64,000 bases of DNA from Lates calcarifer (taxonomy: Eukaryota > Chordata > Actinopteri > Centropomidae). The notes below the pieces were generated by a model. It did no database searches. It was not told the DNA's origin and worked only from the letters and a program-made list of their open reading frames with translations. This document shows, piece after piece, positions 53,819 through 64,000 of this stretch; positions within the stretch are counted from its first letter, which is position 1, and every line of letters begins with the position of its first letter. A program made the position numbers and the translations under genes. The stretch is taken from positions 27,172,378-27,236,377 of the forward strand of contig NC_066853.1 in NCBI RefSeq assembly GCF_001640805.2, written 5' to 3'.

Positions 53819-53965
53819 GCTGCTGCTGTTACTACTGCTGCAACCGTTGCTGCAACTGCTACTGTTGCTTCCACTGAAACTACTAATGGCAATGCTTCTA
53901 TGTCTGAGAGTATTATCACTACTAGTGCTACTACTTCTACTAATACTTTTACTTCCCCTTACTAG
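53819..53965. repeat. Degenerate trinucleotide tract (GCT/ACT)n
   Basis: CTGCTGCTGTTACTACTGCT, GCTGCAACTGCTACTGTTGC and CTACTAGTGCTACTACTTCT recur with substitutions, then taper by about 53960. All three plus frames are open: one is Leu-rich, one Thr/Ala-rich, and the minus one Ser/Asn-rich. That pattern is that of an expanded, decayed trinucleotide repeat, not of a protein. Confidence 0.82.
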
Positions 53966-54008
53966 CATTGTGATTGTGGGAAAAATGGTATCAGTACAAG
54001 GGACAGAA

Positions 54009-54370
54009 GAAAGAAAATACCAGCATTTCACAGTGGATGATAGGAAGAGGTCCTTTTTATTAATGAATCCAAGTTTGAGATGTATGGCAGAAACATAAGG
54101 GTATTTATAATGAGACAAATAGGAGAGAGAATGACACCATGGTACATAAGTACCACAGTAAATGCCATTCCATTCTTCAGAGACATGCTGTACTGGCAGG
54201 TTTGAATCTTTGTGGAGAAGGACTCATACTGCAGCAGGACAATGACTCCAAACACATCTCAAAGCTCTGCAAGAAATGCTTGAAGACCAAAGAAGACAAA
54301 GGAATCTTGACAGTCACCTGACCACAACCCCACTGAACATTCATGGGGGCACTTGAAGACTGAGAAAGAA
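54009..54370 (+). mobile_element. Tc1-type transposase relic, catalytic region
   Basis: Readable in pieces: the first catalytic block as FLLMNPSLRCM/LINESKFEMYG at about 54052-54090, then HSILQRHAVLAGLNLCGEGL (54163-54222), LILQQDNDSKHISKLCKKCL (54217-54276, with the QQDND catalytic motif), and DHNPTEHSWGHL-type codons (about 54321-54356, the NP-E--W motif). Frames shift between blocks. N-terminal DNA-binding domain and both inverted repeats are absent. Sequence phrases differ from the Tc1 relics at 9 and 38 kb, so this is another family. Confidence 0.85.
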
Positions 54371-54402
54371 AGGAAGCTCACTGGGGATAACATGGATCAT
54401 CA

Positions 54403-54427
54403 AGTTTTACACACACACACACACACA
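54403..54427. repeat. (CA)n microsatellite
   Basis: A short uninterrupted CA run. Confidence 0.94.
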
Positions 54428-54627
54428 TGCACACATATACGTAGTCTACAGGTTTCCATAATGTAGGTTGTGTAGCAGATTTACACAGTTCGATTATTAC
54501 TGTGTTGTAACATACATGTTAAGATTATTGTGTTTCTGATGGTTGCAGAGTGCGTCTAGCTGAAAAAGCATGGAAATGAAGTGGAAAATGCAGAAGATTG
54601 GGCAAATACAATCTCCTTAGAACCTGA

Positions 54628-54658
54628 GTGAATGTGTGTGTGTGTGTGTGCGTGTGTG
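54628..54658. repeat. (TG)n microsatellite
   Basis: TG units with one CG variant. Opposed frames here read as Thr/His runs. Confidence 0.95.
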
Positions 54659-56870
54659 CATAAGCGAGAAGCAGATAGATAAAGAGAGAACGACGTGCTC
54701 TAAACACATGATTACATCTGCATTTCCACATCCAACATTTGTTTTCATTAAATTGCCATTCTGGTGTATTTGCTTTCGTATTCCTACATTACACACTATT
54801 TGAATCAAATTATGTGCTAAATGATGCACAAACATTTTACTAGACTTAACTTATATACAGATGCTGCGTGTTCACTACTTACAACTGCTTTAAGCTTTTA
54901 AAATTAAAATCTGATCATACTTGCTTCTGGATTAAAAATGTAAAAAAATAAAATAAAATAAAAAAAAAACAAACAAACAACTTTGATATCTTCTTGTTTA
55001 AACCATCTTTAACTGCTTTTCATTGTACAGTATATGTTCTATGCTCTCTTAAAAGGAACCTGAAGTAATAGCATTGTGCTCTACTCTGGGTTTTATGTAC
55101 ATTTAATTCCGGCTGGCCCTCTTGGGCAGCAGTGAACATGTTCTGAAGCACATGTCCCTATTTGGTTGCTTAACTGAAAAACAAGCTAAAATCGTCGTCA
55201 TTTTGATAAAAACCACTAACAATCTACTTGGACTCAAAAACATGATTGGACTCATACAACAGATAAACAAAATGTTTCATTCCAAAGGCAATTTTGCACA
55301 CAAACAATTTTCTGTGGTTGTGGGCCACCTGCACACATCTGGTTGTCTATTACGGTGGTGAATGAGGTGGGGGAGGGGGAGGGTATTTTTTGATCATATC
55401 AACAACAACGGGGACACGGGGCATCCATCATGACCTGACCACCTCTCCTGCCTGCATGTACTTGAACGGGTCCAACAAGTGGTAGCAATTTTCCATTTTC
55501 ATTTGTTGACCACTTGACCATGTGCTTTCCCTGGCTCTGGTGGATGAGCTCTCATTCATGGTCGACTTATGGTCTGTACACACCTGCAAGCTCTGCTCTG
55601 ATGCACCAGCTGCTGACAACAAAGTGCAGACAGCCTATAACACACTGCCTCAGAAATGAACATGTACAGCACCACAGAGATCCAAGGAGGGGTGGGGAAA
55701 AGAAAAAGAAGTTGAATATATCTGTGGTGTTTGTTTAGACTTTGAGGTTTTTTTCTGACATGATAGTGCCTCTTGCACTATGAGTTTACCATTATTATCA
55801 CAACTAACTCAGATTGCAGTAGTTACATAACATGTTATAGTATTAAGTTGTAAGATACTCTAGTTACACATCTGCTGGACATGTTTAAGGTCACTCAGAA
55901 AAAGAAAATCAAAAGTAAACTTTTCTCTGCTGGCTGAGACTATCCCAACCACAGGTAGTTCATAGCAGATCATTTTAAGGAGTTGCGACTATGGTTTATT
56001 TGTTGACAGTATTAGCATGTTGAATAAAAGCTAAAGGACCTCACAAAAGCTGTGTTGATTACATTGGTAGGAGAACACCAACAACCACTGCAACTTTGTT
56101 TTTGCTTTTTTCTTCTGTTGAGTTTATATTGTTTATACATCTCGGCATTGTCTGCCTCAGTGATGCTCTATTCTGCTGTTAATTCTCTAATAAATGTCAG
56201 GCTATTTACCAATTGTTTTTAAAGTCATTTCACCTATTATCACAACACATTTTTTGTTTTTCGCATGTCATTTCAGGCTTGGTCGTTGGTTAGCACCAGA
56301 GCAGTAAAACTGTGGTGAATAATGATCCATGGGGTAGATGACTTTTTGTGCTGTGGATGGTGGTAACAGCAGATGAGTGTATGAAAATACAATTCGAGAG
56401 GCTTAATAGTCTCACTGTTTTTCACTACTGTGCAAATGAGTGCATTGTTCTCATTGACTCCAGTAGCAGACTGAGCAGACAGAAAAAAGATGAGGTTGAT
56501 GAAAATATGCAATGATACATTTTGGCTTTTACCAATATTTTATGTATCAATACTTTTACTAATTACGACATTTTGTTTTATATTATTTATTTGTTTTGTC
56601 TTTGCTGACATAAATGACTTCCATACAGAACAAAAATACAGTTGTCAAGAAACTCTGAGCTAGATCAGCAACCAGATCATAAAGAATGGCTTTAAATGCA
56701 TGTAATGACATTGGTCTTTAAGTTTTCTCTCTGAATGAAGCAAACATACAACAAACAAAGTTACTTCTCCTTCATTCAGATATATGGAAAGTAGATGTCA
56801 AGAACAGCTTTGTACATTAGTCTGTACTAGTGAATGAATGGTGTATTCCTTCTAGGTCCACAGTGTACAG
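54659..56870. other. Long intergenic stretch, little recognised
   Basis: An A-rich low-complexity run (AAAATAAAATAAAATAAAAA) lies at about 54945-54975. Near 55360 a G-rich run (GTGGGGGAGGGGGAGGG) occurs. The 64-74 codon opposed frames at 55.43-55.74 kb lack domains. No named transposon. Confidence 0.45.
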
Positions 56871-57345
56871 CGGCATGTTGCTTGCCCCTCTTTCTCTATA
56901 TGTTGGCCCAGCTCCCTGGAATCACTTGCTGCTCTCCCTCTGGCCTCCTCCTCTGCTTCCTTCTCCTCTCTGTCTTGCTCTTCTTTTCCTTCCATTCATC
57001 CGGCATTTCCCTCTCTCCAGTGGCCCAGACAATGGGACCTTGGCTGCAGCCAGCCATGGGGCCCCTCAAGCCAACGGAGTCTTTTCACAGTGAAGCCCAA
57101 GGGCTCCAGGGTAAATCCTACAACTTGGCATGCTAGTGTGCCAGCTAAAGGGATGCCAATGTCCGCCAGCATTGCTGCACTCTTCATTTGTAGCCTCCTC
57201 TCTTTGTTTTACAGTGTCTGTCTCTATGACTGTATGTTTCTATCTGCCGCTTTGTTTCTCAGATTTCTTGGCTTCTCCATCTTCTTTAGTTTCTCTTTGT
57301 TTCGGCACACGGTGGAGTGCTGAATGTCTCATCTTCTCCAGGTGT
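56871..57345. other. Candidate conserved non-coding block
   Basis: Balanced sequence around CCTTGGCTGCAGCCAGCCAT (about 57039, with the palindromic GGCTGCAGCC), GCCCCTCAAGCCAACGGAGT, GCTCCAGGGTAAATCCTACA and AACTTGGCATGCTAGTGTGC (about 57122). A pyrimidine-rich lead (CTCCTCTGCTTCCTTCTCCT) precedes it. Overlapping frames of 63-100 codons on both strands have no recognised domain. Confidence 0.38.
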
Positions 57346-57762
57346 CCAACATCCACTTTTAAAAAGGCTTTATTTTTACAAAGTTCCAGTTGAAAAGGTT
57401 AAATAAAAAAAAAACTAGTGCAATAACTGCTACCAATAGAGAAAAAAACACAAATTAAACATGCAGGTTACTTGTTCTTTCTTTATTTCTTTTATGGAGG
57501 ACTCTTGCTGAAGCTGCTTTTAAATGTTGGATTTTACCTCATCAGATCAGCTAGATGTGTCAGAAGATGGTGATGACCAGTAGCTTCTATCCATTCTGGT
57601 ATCGACCAACTGCTTTGTTCCATTATTCAGCCAAATAAGGCATCAGATCATCTTGTGTTATGTTGAGACTTTTTAACAAATTATATTCAGGATCTTTATT
57701 TGATAGTGTGTTTAAGCATTCCTGAGTGATAGCCCAGTTATCCAATATGTGAAATTTCTTTT
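57346..57762. other. Intergenic DNA, no recognised feature
   Basis: AATAAAAAAAAAACTAGTGC at about 57402 is an A-rich run. No named repeat. Confidence 0.45.
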
Positions 57763-57862
57763 AAAGCTTAGCATAAAGACTTGATCTGGGGAAACAGCTA
57801 GGCTGGCTCTGTCTAAAGTTCAAAAACATGCCTATCAGCACCTCTAAAACTCATAATAAATT
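57763..57862 (+). repeat. Common teleost dispersed repeat fragment
   Basis: AAAGCTTAGCATAAAGACTT, GGGGAAACAGCTAGGCTGGC, CTCTGTCTAAAG and CAGCACCTCTAAAACTCATA follow a repeat phrase found very widely in fish genomes (recalled as 'agcttagcataaagactgg...aaacagctagcctggctctgtcc'). It is about 100 bp. I do not assign a class. Confidence 0.72.
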
Positions 57863-58780
57863 TAAGCATTTTTTGGTTTTAAAAGCCATTTCTTGCTGGA
57901 ACTTACAATTGATAAACAAATCATTGACTCAGTTACCATCCATGCATCACAGTCTGTATTGGGTATATCAGTGGCGGCTGTTATAAAAATAAAATATAAA
58001 GATAAAAAAGAGTTGTCTCTGTAATAGTCCATTTTTTTTAGTTTCTCAGAAGACATATGCTAAAATATTTTCAAATCTTCAAGGTGATGTGTTTTCATTG
58101 ACTGGCAGTATATAAAATGTAACCACACTTTCCCTAAGCCAGTGTTTTGGTGTATTTGGTGTATTATATATTCTAGAAGGCAAGAATTTGAGAAATGTTG
58201 GCATTGGATTAAAAAGGAAAAAAAAGGAAGATGAAAAAGAAAAAAAAAGAAATATTGTCAGTAAAGAAATTTAGGGTTTTTCAAAATCTTGCCAAATCAA
58301 CATTTTTCTTTGGCAGGGTTGGTGAGTGAAGGTTTTCATTTTGGTCTTTGGCTAAACTAAGAAACTGTTCCAGCTTGATAATCACCCTAAAACAACATTT
58401 TTACATGAGTTATAGGCTTATCATTAATATAAAGTGTGAACTACCATACAGATGTGACATGCCTGGATTTCCCACCAGTCAATCAAAACTGAAGAACCGT
58501 TTTGACAGGCAAAATGTTAAATATCCACAGCAAGTCCAGGTGTATAGTTAAACTTTTAAGAGCACAGGTTTTATTGGTACAGTTGACTATTATTTCCCAC
58601 CACTGTAGTGATTCTGCTACTTATTGCTCACAATCACAATTTACCAAATTCTGCACAGCCAAACACACCAAGAGTGTGTGCAGTGTGCAGTTACACATTC
58701 ATTCACACATGGCACTGCCCTTTATGTTATCAGTGAGCCAGAGGGCCAGTGAAGGAGAAGAGGGTGCATGTGCAGGGGCT
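57863..58780. other. AT-rich intergenic DNA
   Basis: A purine run (GGAAAAAAAAGGAAGATGAA and following) lies at about 58217-58252. No coding frame with a domain and no named repeat. Confidence 0.5.
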
Positions 58781-59035
58781 GCTGGACAGCTATATAAAAG
58801 GCTAGCATGAAGAGTGATGGGCTGAGCCACTGAATCCGCCATTCGGCCTTCATTTGCTCCATCTGACCCCACTGCTCCCATCCTCACCCACCCTGCTGAT
58901 TGCCACCCCCACCCTTTTCATTTATGTCTTTATGGAATCATTTGCATATTGCATTGGCTGTGCTGTTCTATATTGAGGTCATTTTTATCACTGTTGCACG
59001 GCAGCCGTGACAACAATAAATCCAGTTTACTCCTG
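58781..59035. other. Candidate conserved block with TATA and octamer
   Basis: Non-repetitive: a TATA box at 58791, GAATCCGCCATTCGGCCTTC (about 58832), then CTTTATGGAATCATTTGCAT, ATTGCATTGGCTGTGCTG, CACTGTTGCACGGCAGCCGTGAC (about 58989, with GGCAGCC-type words) and CAATAAATCC. The ATTTGCAT octamer is at 58940-58947. Composition switches sharply from the AT-rich flank. Confidence 0.4.
58791..58802 (+). promoter_or_regulatory. Strong TATA-box match
   Basis: TATATAAAAGGC is a near-consensus TATA box with a GC-rich upstream flank (GGGGCTGCTGGACAGC). A start would lie near 58820-58825. No coding frame follows directly, so the product, if any, would be non-coding or spliced. Sequence match only. 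Confidence 0.33.
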
Positions 59036-59463
59036 GACAAGGATGACCTTTTTTCTCTCTCTAATCAAGCCATTACAGGTTGAGTCCATACTCAGAGAAC
59101 AGTCCTTTCTCTCCCTCTGTTCATTTGTGGTTATCAGCTGAATGAATGAGTGATTGCTGGGTGTATACAGAGAGCTCCAAAACTGGGAAAGAATACCAAT
59201 ACACCCTGGTTTATGTCCAAAAGGAGAGTATAGGAAAGTCATATACATACACACACACACACGCACCTGTAAGCATGCTGTCAAAATAACCCTTTGTAAC
59301 TGTTAGCTTTTCAGAAATTTCACCAAATGGCATGTGAGTTGTCCTGTGCATATTCAATAACTGCATAGATAGATATATGTGGGAGTATCAGGGGAAAAAA
59401 ATCAATTGGTGGAACATTGCCATCAAAAATGTATTGATAGTGTAAACCAAATGAAAGGCATGG
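59036..59463. other. Intergenic DNA, no recognised feature
   Basis: A CA run at about 59248-59261. The 85-codon minus frame has no domain. Confidence 0.5.
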
Positions 59464-59490
59464 ATAAAATAAAATAAAATAAAATAAAAT
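59464..59490. repeat. (TAAAA)n microsatellite
   Basis: Five units of the AATAA pentamer (TAAAATAAAATAAAATAAAA and one more). Confidence 0.96.
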
Positions 59491-60880
59491 CCAGTTGTTT
59501 TTCTTTTCCCAATTTGGCACTACAGGTCCCATCATTCTTTAGGAGATGCAAAAGTTAAGAGGGAATGAGTGAGAAATTGAACTTTTGATCATTTGGACCA
59601 TTAATTGGAATTAAAAATCTTTATTCAAAGTTCTCCTCATAGCTTTTTGAACAATGTTTCTTGAACAGAAACAAAACAGAAAGATGTAGTTTTAAACTCC
59701 ACTGCTTTGGCTCAACTTATGTTGTAATTGTCTGCAAAATTGGAAACGTTAAACAAGTAGTCCAAGTTCCCTAATTAGCCATACAGTGCAGAAAGAGAGT
59801 TGAATGAATGATGTGTTCAAAAACAAATTTCCTAGCATTGTCTGCTGTGTCAGTCACGGTCGACCCAGACTACTGTAAGCAACCATGTTATGTAATGTGA
59901 GGTCTTTGCAATACGTTGTTTTGCTTTGTTTGCTGTGCTTCCTTTTTCATAATAATTTTCTCTGATAGGTAATATTTTTCAGATCTCATCATCTGTGACA
60001 AACACAATTTTTAACTATTTGACAGTTTTCCCCCATTTCATTTTTGCTGTAAAAACACTGGGAGATCCTATGAACTCCTTTCCATTTGTCATTAATTTAT
60101 TTATTCACTCACAGCAGAACGTGTTACAGCAGCCTTCAGAAACTCCTTCAGGTTAAACTGAACTAACCCGACACTTTTAAGGCTAATTAACTCAAAAACA
60201 AACAAACAGTAGTTTTATATTACAACCTATATGGTATCCTTCCTCCTTCCTCTTTTTATAGTTCATTGTTTTAGGCACTGCACCTACACACACTTCAGCA
60301 GATCAGTGGTTCCTATTTAAGAGGATATGAAGGTTAAAGTGAAAGAAGTAGTTGAGGAAGGCTGAGAGAATGGCAATAAGGACACTGATATAATCATACA
60401 ATTCTCTTTAGGTTCTCTATTTCTTAAGAGATTTTGATATTTTTTTAGGTTTTGCACTGCTGTCTCTGGGATAAGAATAACTGCAAGAAAGATTTTATTT
60501 TTACATTTTGCCTGTAATTTACTTTACAATAAGGAAAGCATTGTAAGAAATGATTTTGTAGGCTGGCAACAAGCGATTTGAAATAAGATATATTTTTTGC
60601 AAGTTAGACTAAGAGGGAAGAAATAAAAACTCTTTATTTCTCCATTAAATATATAGTTACATATTTTGTGAATGTATTGAACCATGAGACACAACATCTG
60701 TGTTCTGGTTTAAAACTCAGTGTGACTCTGAGAGGGGATGTGATCACATGTTAATTCATCAGCCCTAAAGTAATGGTTCCATAATATACAGCTGTACTTT
60801 CTTTCTTCTTCTCTCACAGTATTGTCTTAGCTAGTTTGAGTACTCCACACCTGACTTTTTCATTTTGAGCACCTCCATAT
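59491..60880. other. AT-rich intergenic DNA
   Basis: AACAAACAAACAG at about 60200 is low complexity. No named repeat, coding frame or motif cluster is seen. Confidence 0.5.
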
Positions 60881-61170
60881 TTCAGTGATTGTCACATCTG
60901 CTCTGTAGACTGCACCTGCAGCCCTATGTGCCTCCCCTTGCCTCCCTTAGCGCTGAACTGGGACCTGATCTGAGACAGCTGCTGCAGAGGATTAAGTCTG
61001 GTTTTTAAACAAACACAGCTCTGCAGCGCTCAGCAGGGGCCAGGGGCAGGGGTCCAGCTCTGGGGACTGCTGAGAGTGAGCCATCCCTAGGGAGAGGTAG
61101 GGAGAAAGGCCTGTGTGTAATCTGATGAGCCCCTGAAGCTCCTCATCAGGGCTGTGGTAAGAAGAGATGT
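60881..61170. other. Candidate conserved non-coding block
   Basis: Non-repetitive: CTCCCTTAGCGCTGAACTGG (about 60943), GATCTGAGACAGCTGCTGCA (about 60967, with CAGCTG), GGTTTTTAAACAAACACAGC, GCAGCGCTCAGCAGGGGCC (about 61024) and a small hairpin CTGATGAG (61122-61129) with CTCATCAG (61142-61149). No frame of note. Confidence 0.4.
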
Positions 61171-61480
61171 TTTGACTTCATGTCCATATGAATTTCACAT
61201 AAAAAGGATTGTACAGTTTATCAGTTCCAAATACATAGCTAAGGCAAAGAGGTAATTTTGGCTGCTGATAGCCTTTCAGTCCTTTACCAAGAAAAGACTG
61301 ATCACAGCTCCATTTCAGAAAAACAAATTGCCACCTTTGTCATCCTTTTGCTCTCTGTATTTGGCCCTGTGTCACTTCAGACAGGGGTCATCTCAGCAGA
61401 TTAACTCCAAAAACCAGATCCAAATGAAACATGCCACAAAGAACATCTATCACTTGCACATGCAATCATGCTAAATATGT
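61171..61480. other. Intergenic DNA, no recognised feature
   Basis: Mixed sequence without named features. Confidence 0.45.
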
Positions 61481-62260
61481 CTATTTGCATCCTCTTTTTC
61501 CACAAGAAGGAGGGTCAGGGGAAGAGGAGAGGGGGGTATCCATTTCTCTTGTAGTTGACAGTCCCCATTAAAACACAGAGCATGCTGAGGACTGAACCAG
61601 TGAGACGGCCACAACTTGTTTCTCACACTGTTGTGACAGCGAATGCAAATAGCTCGACTTTCCCCCTGGAGAGCGATGGAGAGTGGCAGGTAGGAAAAAT
61701 GCTGAAAAAGAGGAGTGTAAAAAAAGGAGATGAGTAGAACCAGCAAGTGGCATTGCAAAATGGAGGGAAAAAAAATCACTCCTCCCCTCTTTAGTCCTTT
61801 TTAATGACTTCTCCTTCCTCAGCTCTGCCATCAAAATATTATATCAATAATTGCTGGCGAAAAATTAAACAAGTAAAACAATGAGATGGCCCTGGGGGCT
61901 GCTTTCCCCCTCCAAATTAGTCTGTGCATTTTAGAAGAAGGTCACTTCCTCCTCCTTTTCTACCCCCTCTCAGCCCCCTCCCCCTGCTTCCATCGGATCA
62001 GTGACACGTTCTCCGGCGTGATAGTGCTGACCTGAGTTTGAATTTAGAGTGTTCATTAATAGGATATTATGCCATATGCTCACTGCACTGTCTTATTGTA
62101 ATGTCTGGCACTGGTTTAAGAATTTGTAATTAGTGCTCATATAATGAAGGGACTGGAGGGACTAAAGCTAACTGTGGTGCAAGAAAGAGATTTGCACTTT
62201 GGATTGTAAGCTGGTAGGATTGGTTACCTACTGACCTGCTGGCTCACTAGCTGAACACTA
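61481..62260. other. Candidate conserved non-coding block
   Basis: Motif-rich, unique-looking: TGCAAATAGCTCGACTTTCC (about 61644), GTTCTCCGGCGTGATAGTGC (about 62009), GAGTGTTCATTAATAGGATA (about 62047), TATTATGCCATATGCTCACT (about 62066), GAATTTGTAATTAGTGCTCA (about 62120). The 61471-61834 opposed frames (60-102 codons) carry no domain. A CATATG E-box and TAATTA words occur in the right half. Confidence 0.4.
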
Positions 62261-63185
62261 GGAAAAGACCTTGATCGAGGACCCTGTTTAACAAGCATCT
62301 CATAGGAAGAAATCCATCCTAGCCAGCCTGAAATTCTCCAAGTGATGCATATCTGGTGCTACTGTTGGCGTAGTAAAATCATTTTATCAATATTCTTAAC
62401 CTATGAACCCATCACCTCTGTCTTGACCCATATTTAGAAGAGGTCCAGAGGTGTCTAAATGGTCTGTTTTGGATGTTTTGGAAAGTTGCAACTCTGCAGG
62501 GTAGTGTGTGGTTTTGCTTTTCCTTCACTTAATAACTTCTGTTTACAACCACATGCAACACCATGACTGCTTTCAAGGAGAGACTGGGTGTGCATTTGTA
62601 CAGTTCAACACAAAAGATACCTAATTCTTAGAGGGATGTCAGGCTGACAGACGGTGGCAGGAAGAGGATATGATGGCAGACTTCCACCTTCAAGTTTGGA
62701 CATTCAGATCAGGCATACACACCTTTGCCTTTATATATGGCTGGAGGATACATTGAATAAACCAGCAAGAAGTGGTTGTTAGACAGAATACATGTTGTCC
62801 GTGCAGAAACTAATGTCCCCGCAACCTTTGCAGTTTTGCAGAAGTGATTATTTGGGTTGAGCTGATTTGTGAACAGCCAGTTTTGGCTAACAAACTTTGA
62901 CTAACAAACTTTCACTCATAAAAGTTCAAGTGTGTGTCGCTTCCACTACATGTGTGAAAATAAAATCCAACCCAGTTACACAAGTTTGAGTAGCAGAATC
63001 ATGAGTTTTAGGGAAAATATAATGTACTGTAAAACATTTAAACTTGACATACAGTACAAAACAGTATAAAATATGTTTTCTGCATTTTTAAATTACAGCC
63101 ATTTTCTAAACCTTACAAACCCATCTCTTTAAATGTTACATTTCTAAGCCATTAAATAGTTTTGACTGATGTGTTCTGAAGGAAA
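62261..63185. other. Intergenic DNA, no recognised feature
   Basis: AACAAACTTTGACTAACAAACTTTCACTC at about 62889 is a short tandem duplication. No named repeat. Confidence 0.5.
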
Positions 63186-63415
63186 TTATGTGTATTAGCA
63201 ATGCTATTTCCAAGTTCTGCAGACTTGCAGGAAGAAAGTTGGATTCGATGGAAGGTGTACAAAACAAAAGACTTAGAGTGTTAACCTCAGTCATACATGC
63301 GGTTAGATATAGGAACCAAAATCCCTTTGGTTTAAGTCAGAGAAAGAGCAAGTTAGGACTAAATACAGAAACTAAATATAGAAAACATCCTGTCTTGTGT
63401 CATTGTTGAACCTCA
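63186..63415 (+). mobile_element. Possible LINE reverse-transcriptase tail
   Basis: The 73-codon frame 63188-63409 starts SNAISKFCRLAGRKLDSMEG and includes VQNKRLRVL and RKSKLGLN. The layout (AGRKL, then a KR-rich segment, then RYRNQ and RKSK) resembles the RT C-terminal tail of fish LINEs. Key residues are too diverged to assign, so it may be chance. Confidence 0.35.
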
Positions 63416-64000
63416 ATATTTTACCAAGACCACAGTCTCTCCCTACTGTAAACTGAAGTGCTTTGAGTTGCCAAAATACACACAACAAAAACCATTTAAA
63501 TAAACCACATCAATTTCATATAATGTAGGAAAACAAATGAAATATGAATTCAGTGAGTGTTTTGCAGTATGAATATTTTGTGATTTAGCAGAGAAGTTGA
63601 TGATTTCTAAATCAACATTCTCTGAAAAATTACATCATAACAATTTCAACCTTGTAATAGTGAATGACATCAGACCCTTTACTAGCAGTTATCCTACTTG
63701 ATGAAAGTCATGTGAAAGTCATGTGTAGGTGAGTTGTCATATTCTGAGGAATAGTTCTAGTTTAAGTATAATTCTCGGGATGCATTCTGAGACACTTGAG
63801 AAACATGAGTTCTGGTTTTTCAATGATGACTTCAACCAGTATCTGCCACAGTAGTAGTATTTGCTAAGAGATGTCCCAGCGTACAGGGATGCTGTGCTTC
63901 CACCACTCTGCTGTGGTGTTTTTCTTGCATGTCGCCTCCACATCCCACCGGCACTAATTTTCATTCATAATGATCTTCATGGGCGGCATTGAAGGATGAG
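63416..64000. other. Intergenic DNA, no recognised feature
   Basis: AT-rich to about 63700, then mixed. The 75-codon minus frame near the right edge has no recognised domain, but it reaches the last 40 bases of the window. Confidence 0.45.

Noticed and set aside
53705..53965. Thr/Ala-rich 86-codon frame as a secreted mucin-like peptide
   Set aside because: All frames are open because of the trinucleotide repeat; no signal peptide in the relevant frame.
61122..61149. Hairpin CTGATGAG/CTCATCAG as a small RNA precursor
   Set aside because: Only an 8-bp stem with a 12-nt loop; too short for a microRNA precursor.
1..64000. CRISPR array, bacterial operons or phage genes
   Set aside because: Repeat families, microsatellites and base composition are those of a fish; no regularly spaced direct repeats and no bacterial-type genes.
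1..64000. Known microRNA hairpins (let-7, miR-9, miR-124, miR-29 type)
   Set aside because: I looked by eye for their mature sequences on both strands and found none; other microRNAs cannot be excluded without a folding scan.

Overview
The window looks like euchromatic DNA from a ray-finned fish, most likely a percomorph teleost. Evidence is the mix of relics: V-SINE (DANA/mermaid-type) copies, a tRNA-derived SINE, at least five separate Tc1/mariner-type relics, CR1/jockey-type LINE fragments, a hAT-like element with an 8-bp target duplication, and abundant (CA/GT)n and (GA)n microsatellites. Base composition is AT-rich and CpG-poor. Family names come from recalled consensus sequences, not from a search.

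I find no host protein-coding exon, rRNA or stand-alone tRNA gene. Open frames longer than about 60 codons are explained by transposon relics, by microsatellites read as dipeptide runs, or by GC-rich or pyrimidine-rich tracts that happen to lack stops. A spliced gene with very short exons, or a long non-coding RNA, cannot be excluded by eye.

Layout. 0-3 kb: two direct V-SINEs, a candidate conserved block and a degenerate GACT/GACA tract. 3.7-6.8 kb: a Tc1 end, a probable solo LTR (5088-5723, minus) and an internally deleted V-SINE. 9.0-11.5 kb: a Tc1 transposase relic abutting a CR1-like LINE relic that keeps pieces of an ORF1 esterase and reverse transcriptase. 12-14.6 kb: microsatellites, a common fish repeat and a tiny foldback MITE with a 20-C run. 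18-27 kb: mostly motif-rich single-copy-looking DNA, plus one tRNA-SINE at 21.4 kb. 28.4-30.5 kb: a motif-rich tract open on both strands and a precisely bounded hAT-like element. 35.4-41.7 kb: the densest transposon cluster, including a Tc1 relic split by a LINE and carrying a telomere-like insertion. 43.9-46.7 kb: 191-bp repeat units and a foldback MITE, with a second inverted MITE copy at 52.4 kb. 53.4-54.4 kb: two Tc1-type relics and a trinucleotide-derived tract. 56-64 kb: mostly single-copy-looking DNA.

Between the repeats, about every 2-5 kb, lie blocks of 150-900 bp that look different: mixed composition, no recognisable repeat, and in several cases TAATTA, octamer or GATA-type motifs. 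The pattern (no genes, spaced candidate elements, old transposons) resembles the regulatory desert around a developmental regulator. That reading is inference; alignment to other fish genomes would decide it. No new multi-gene system is visible. The most unusual structures are the telomere-repeat insertion inside the Tc1 relic, the exact 8-bp target duplication of the hAT-like element, the MITE with a perfect 14-bp stem, and the palindrome, GATA-cluster and TATA-bearing blocks.
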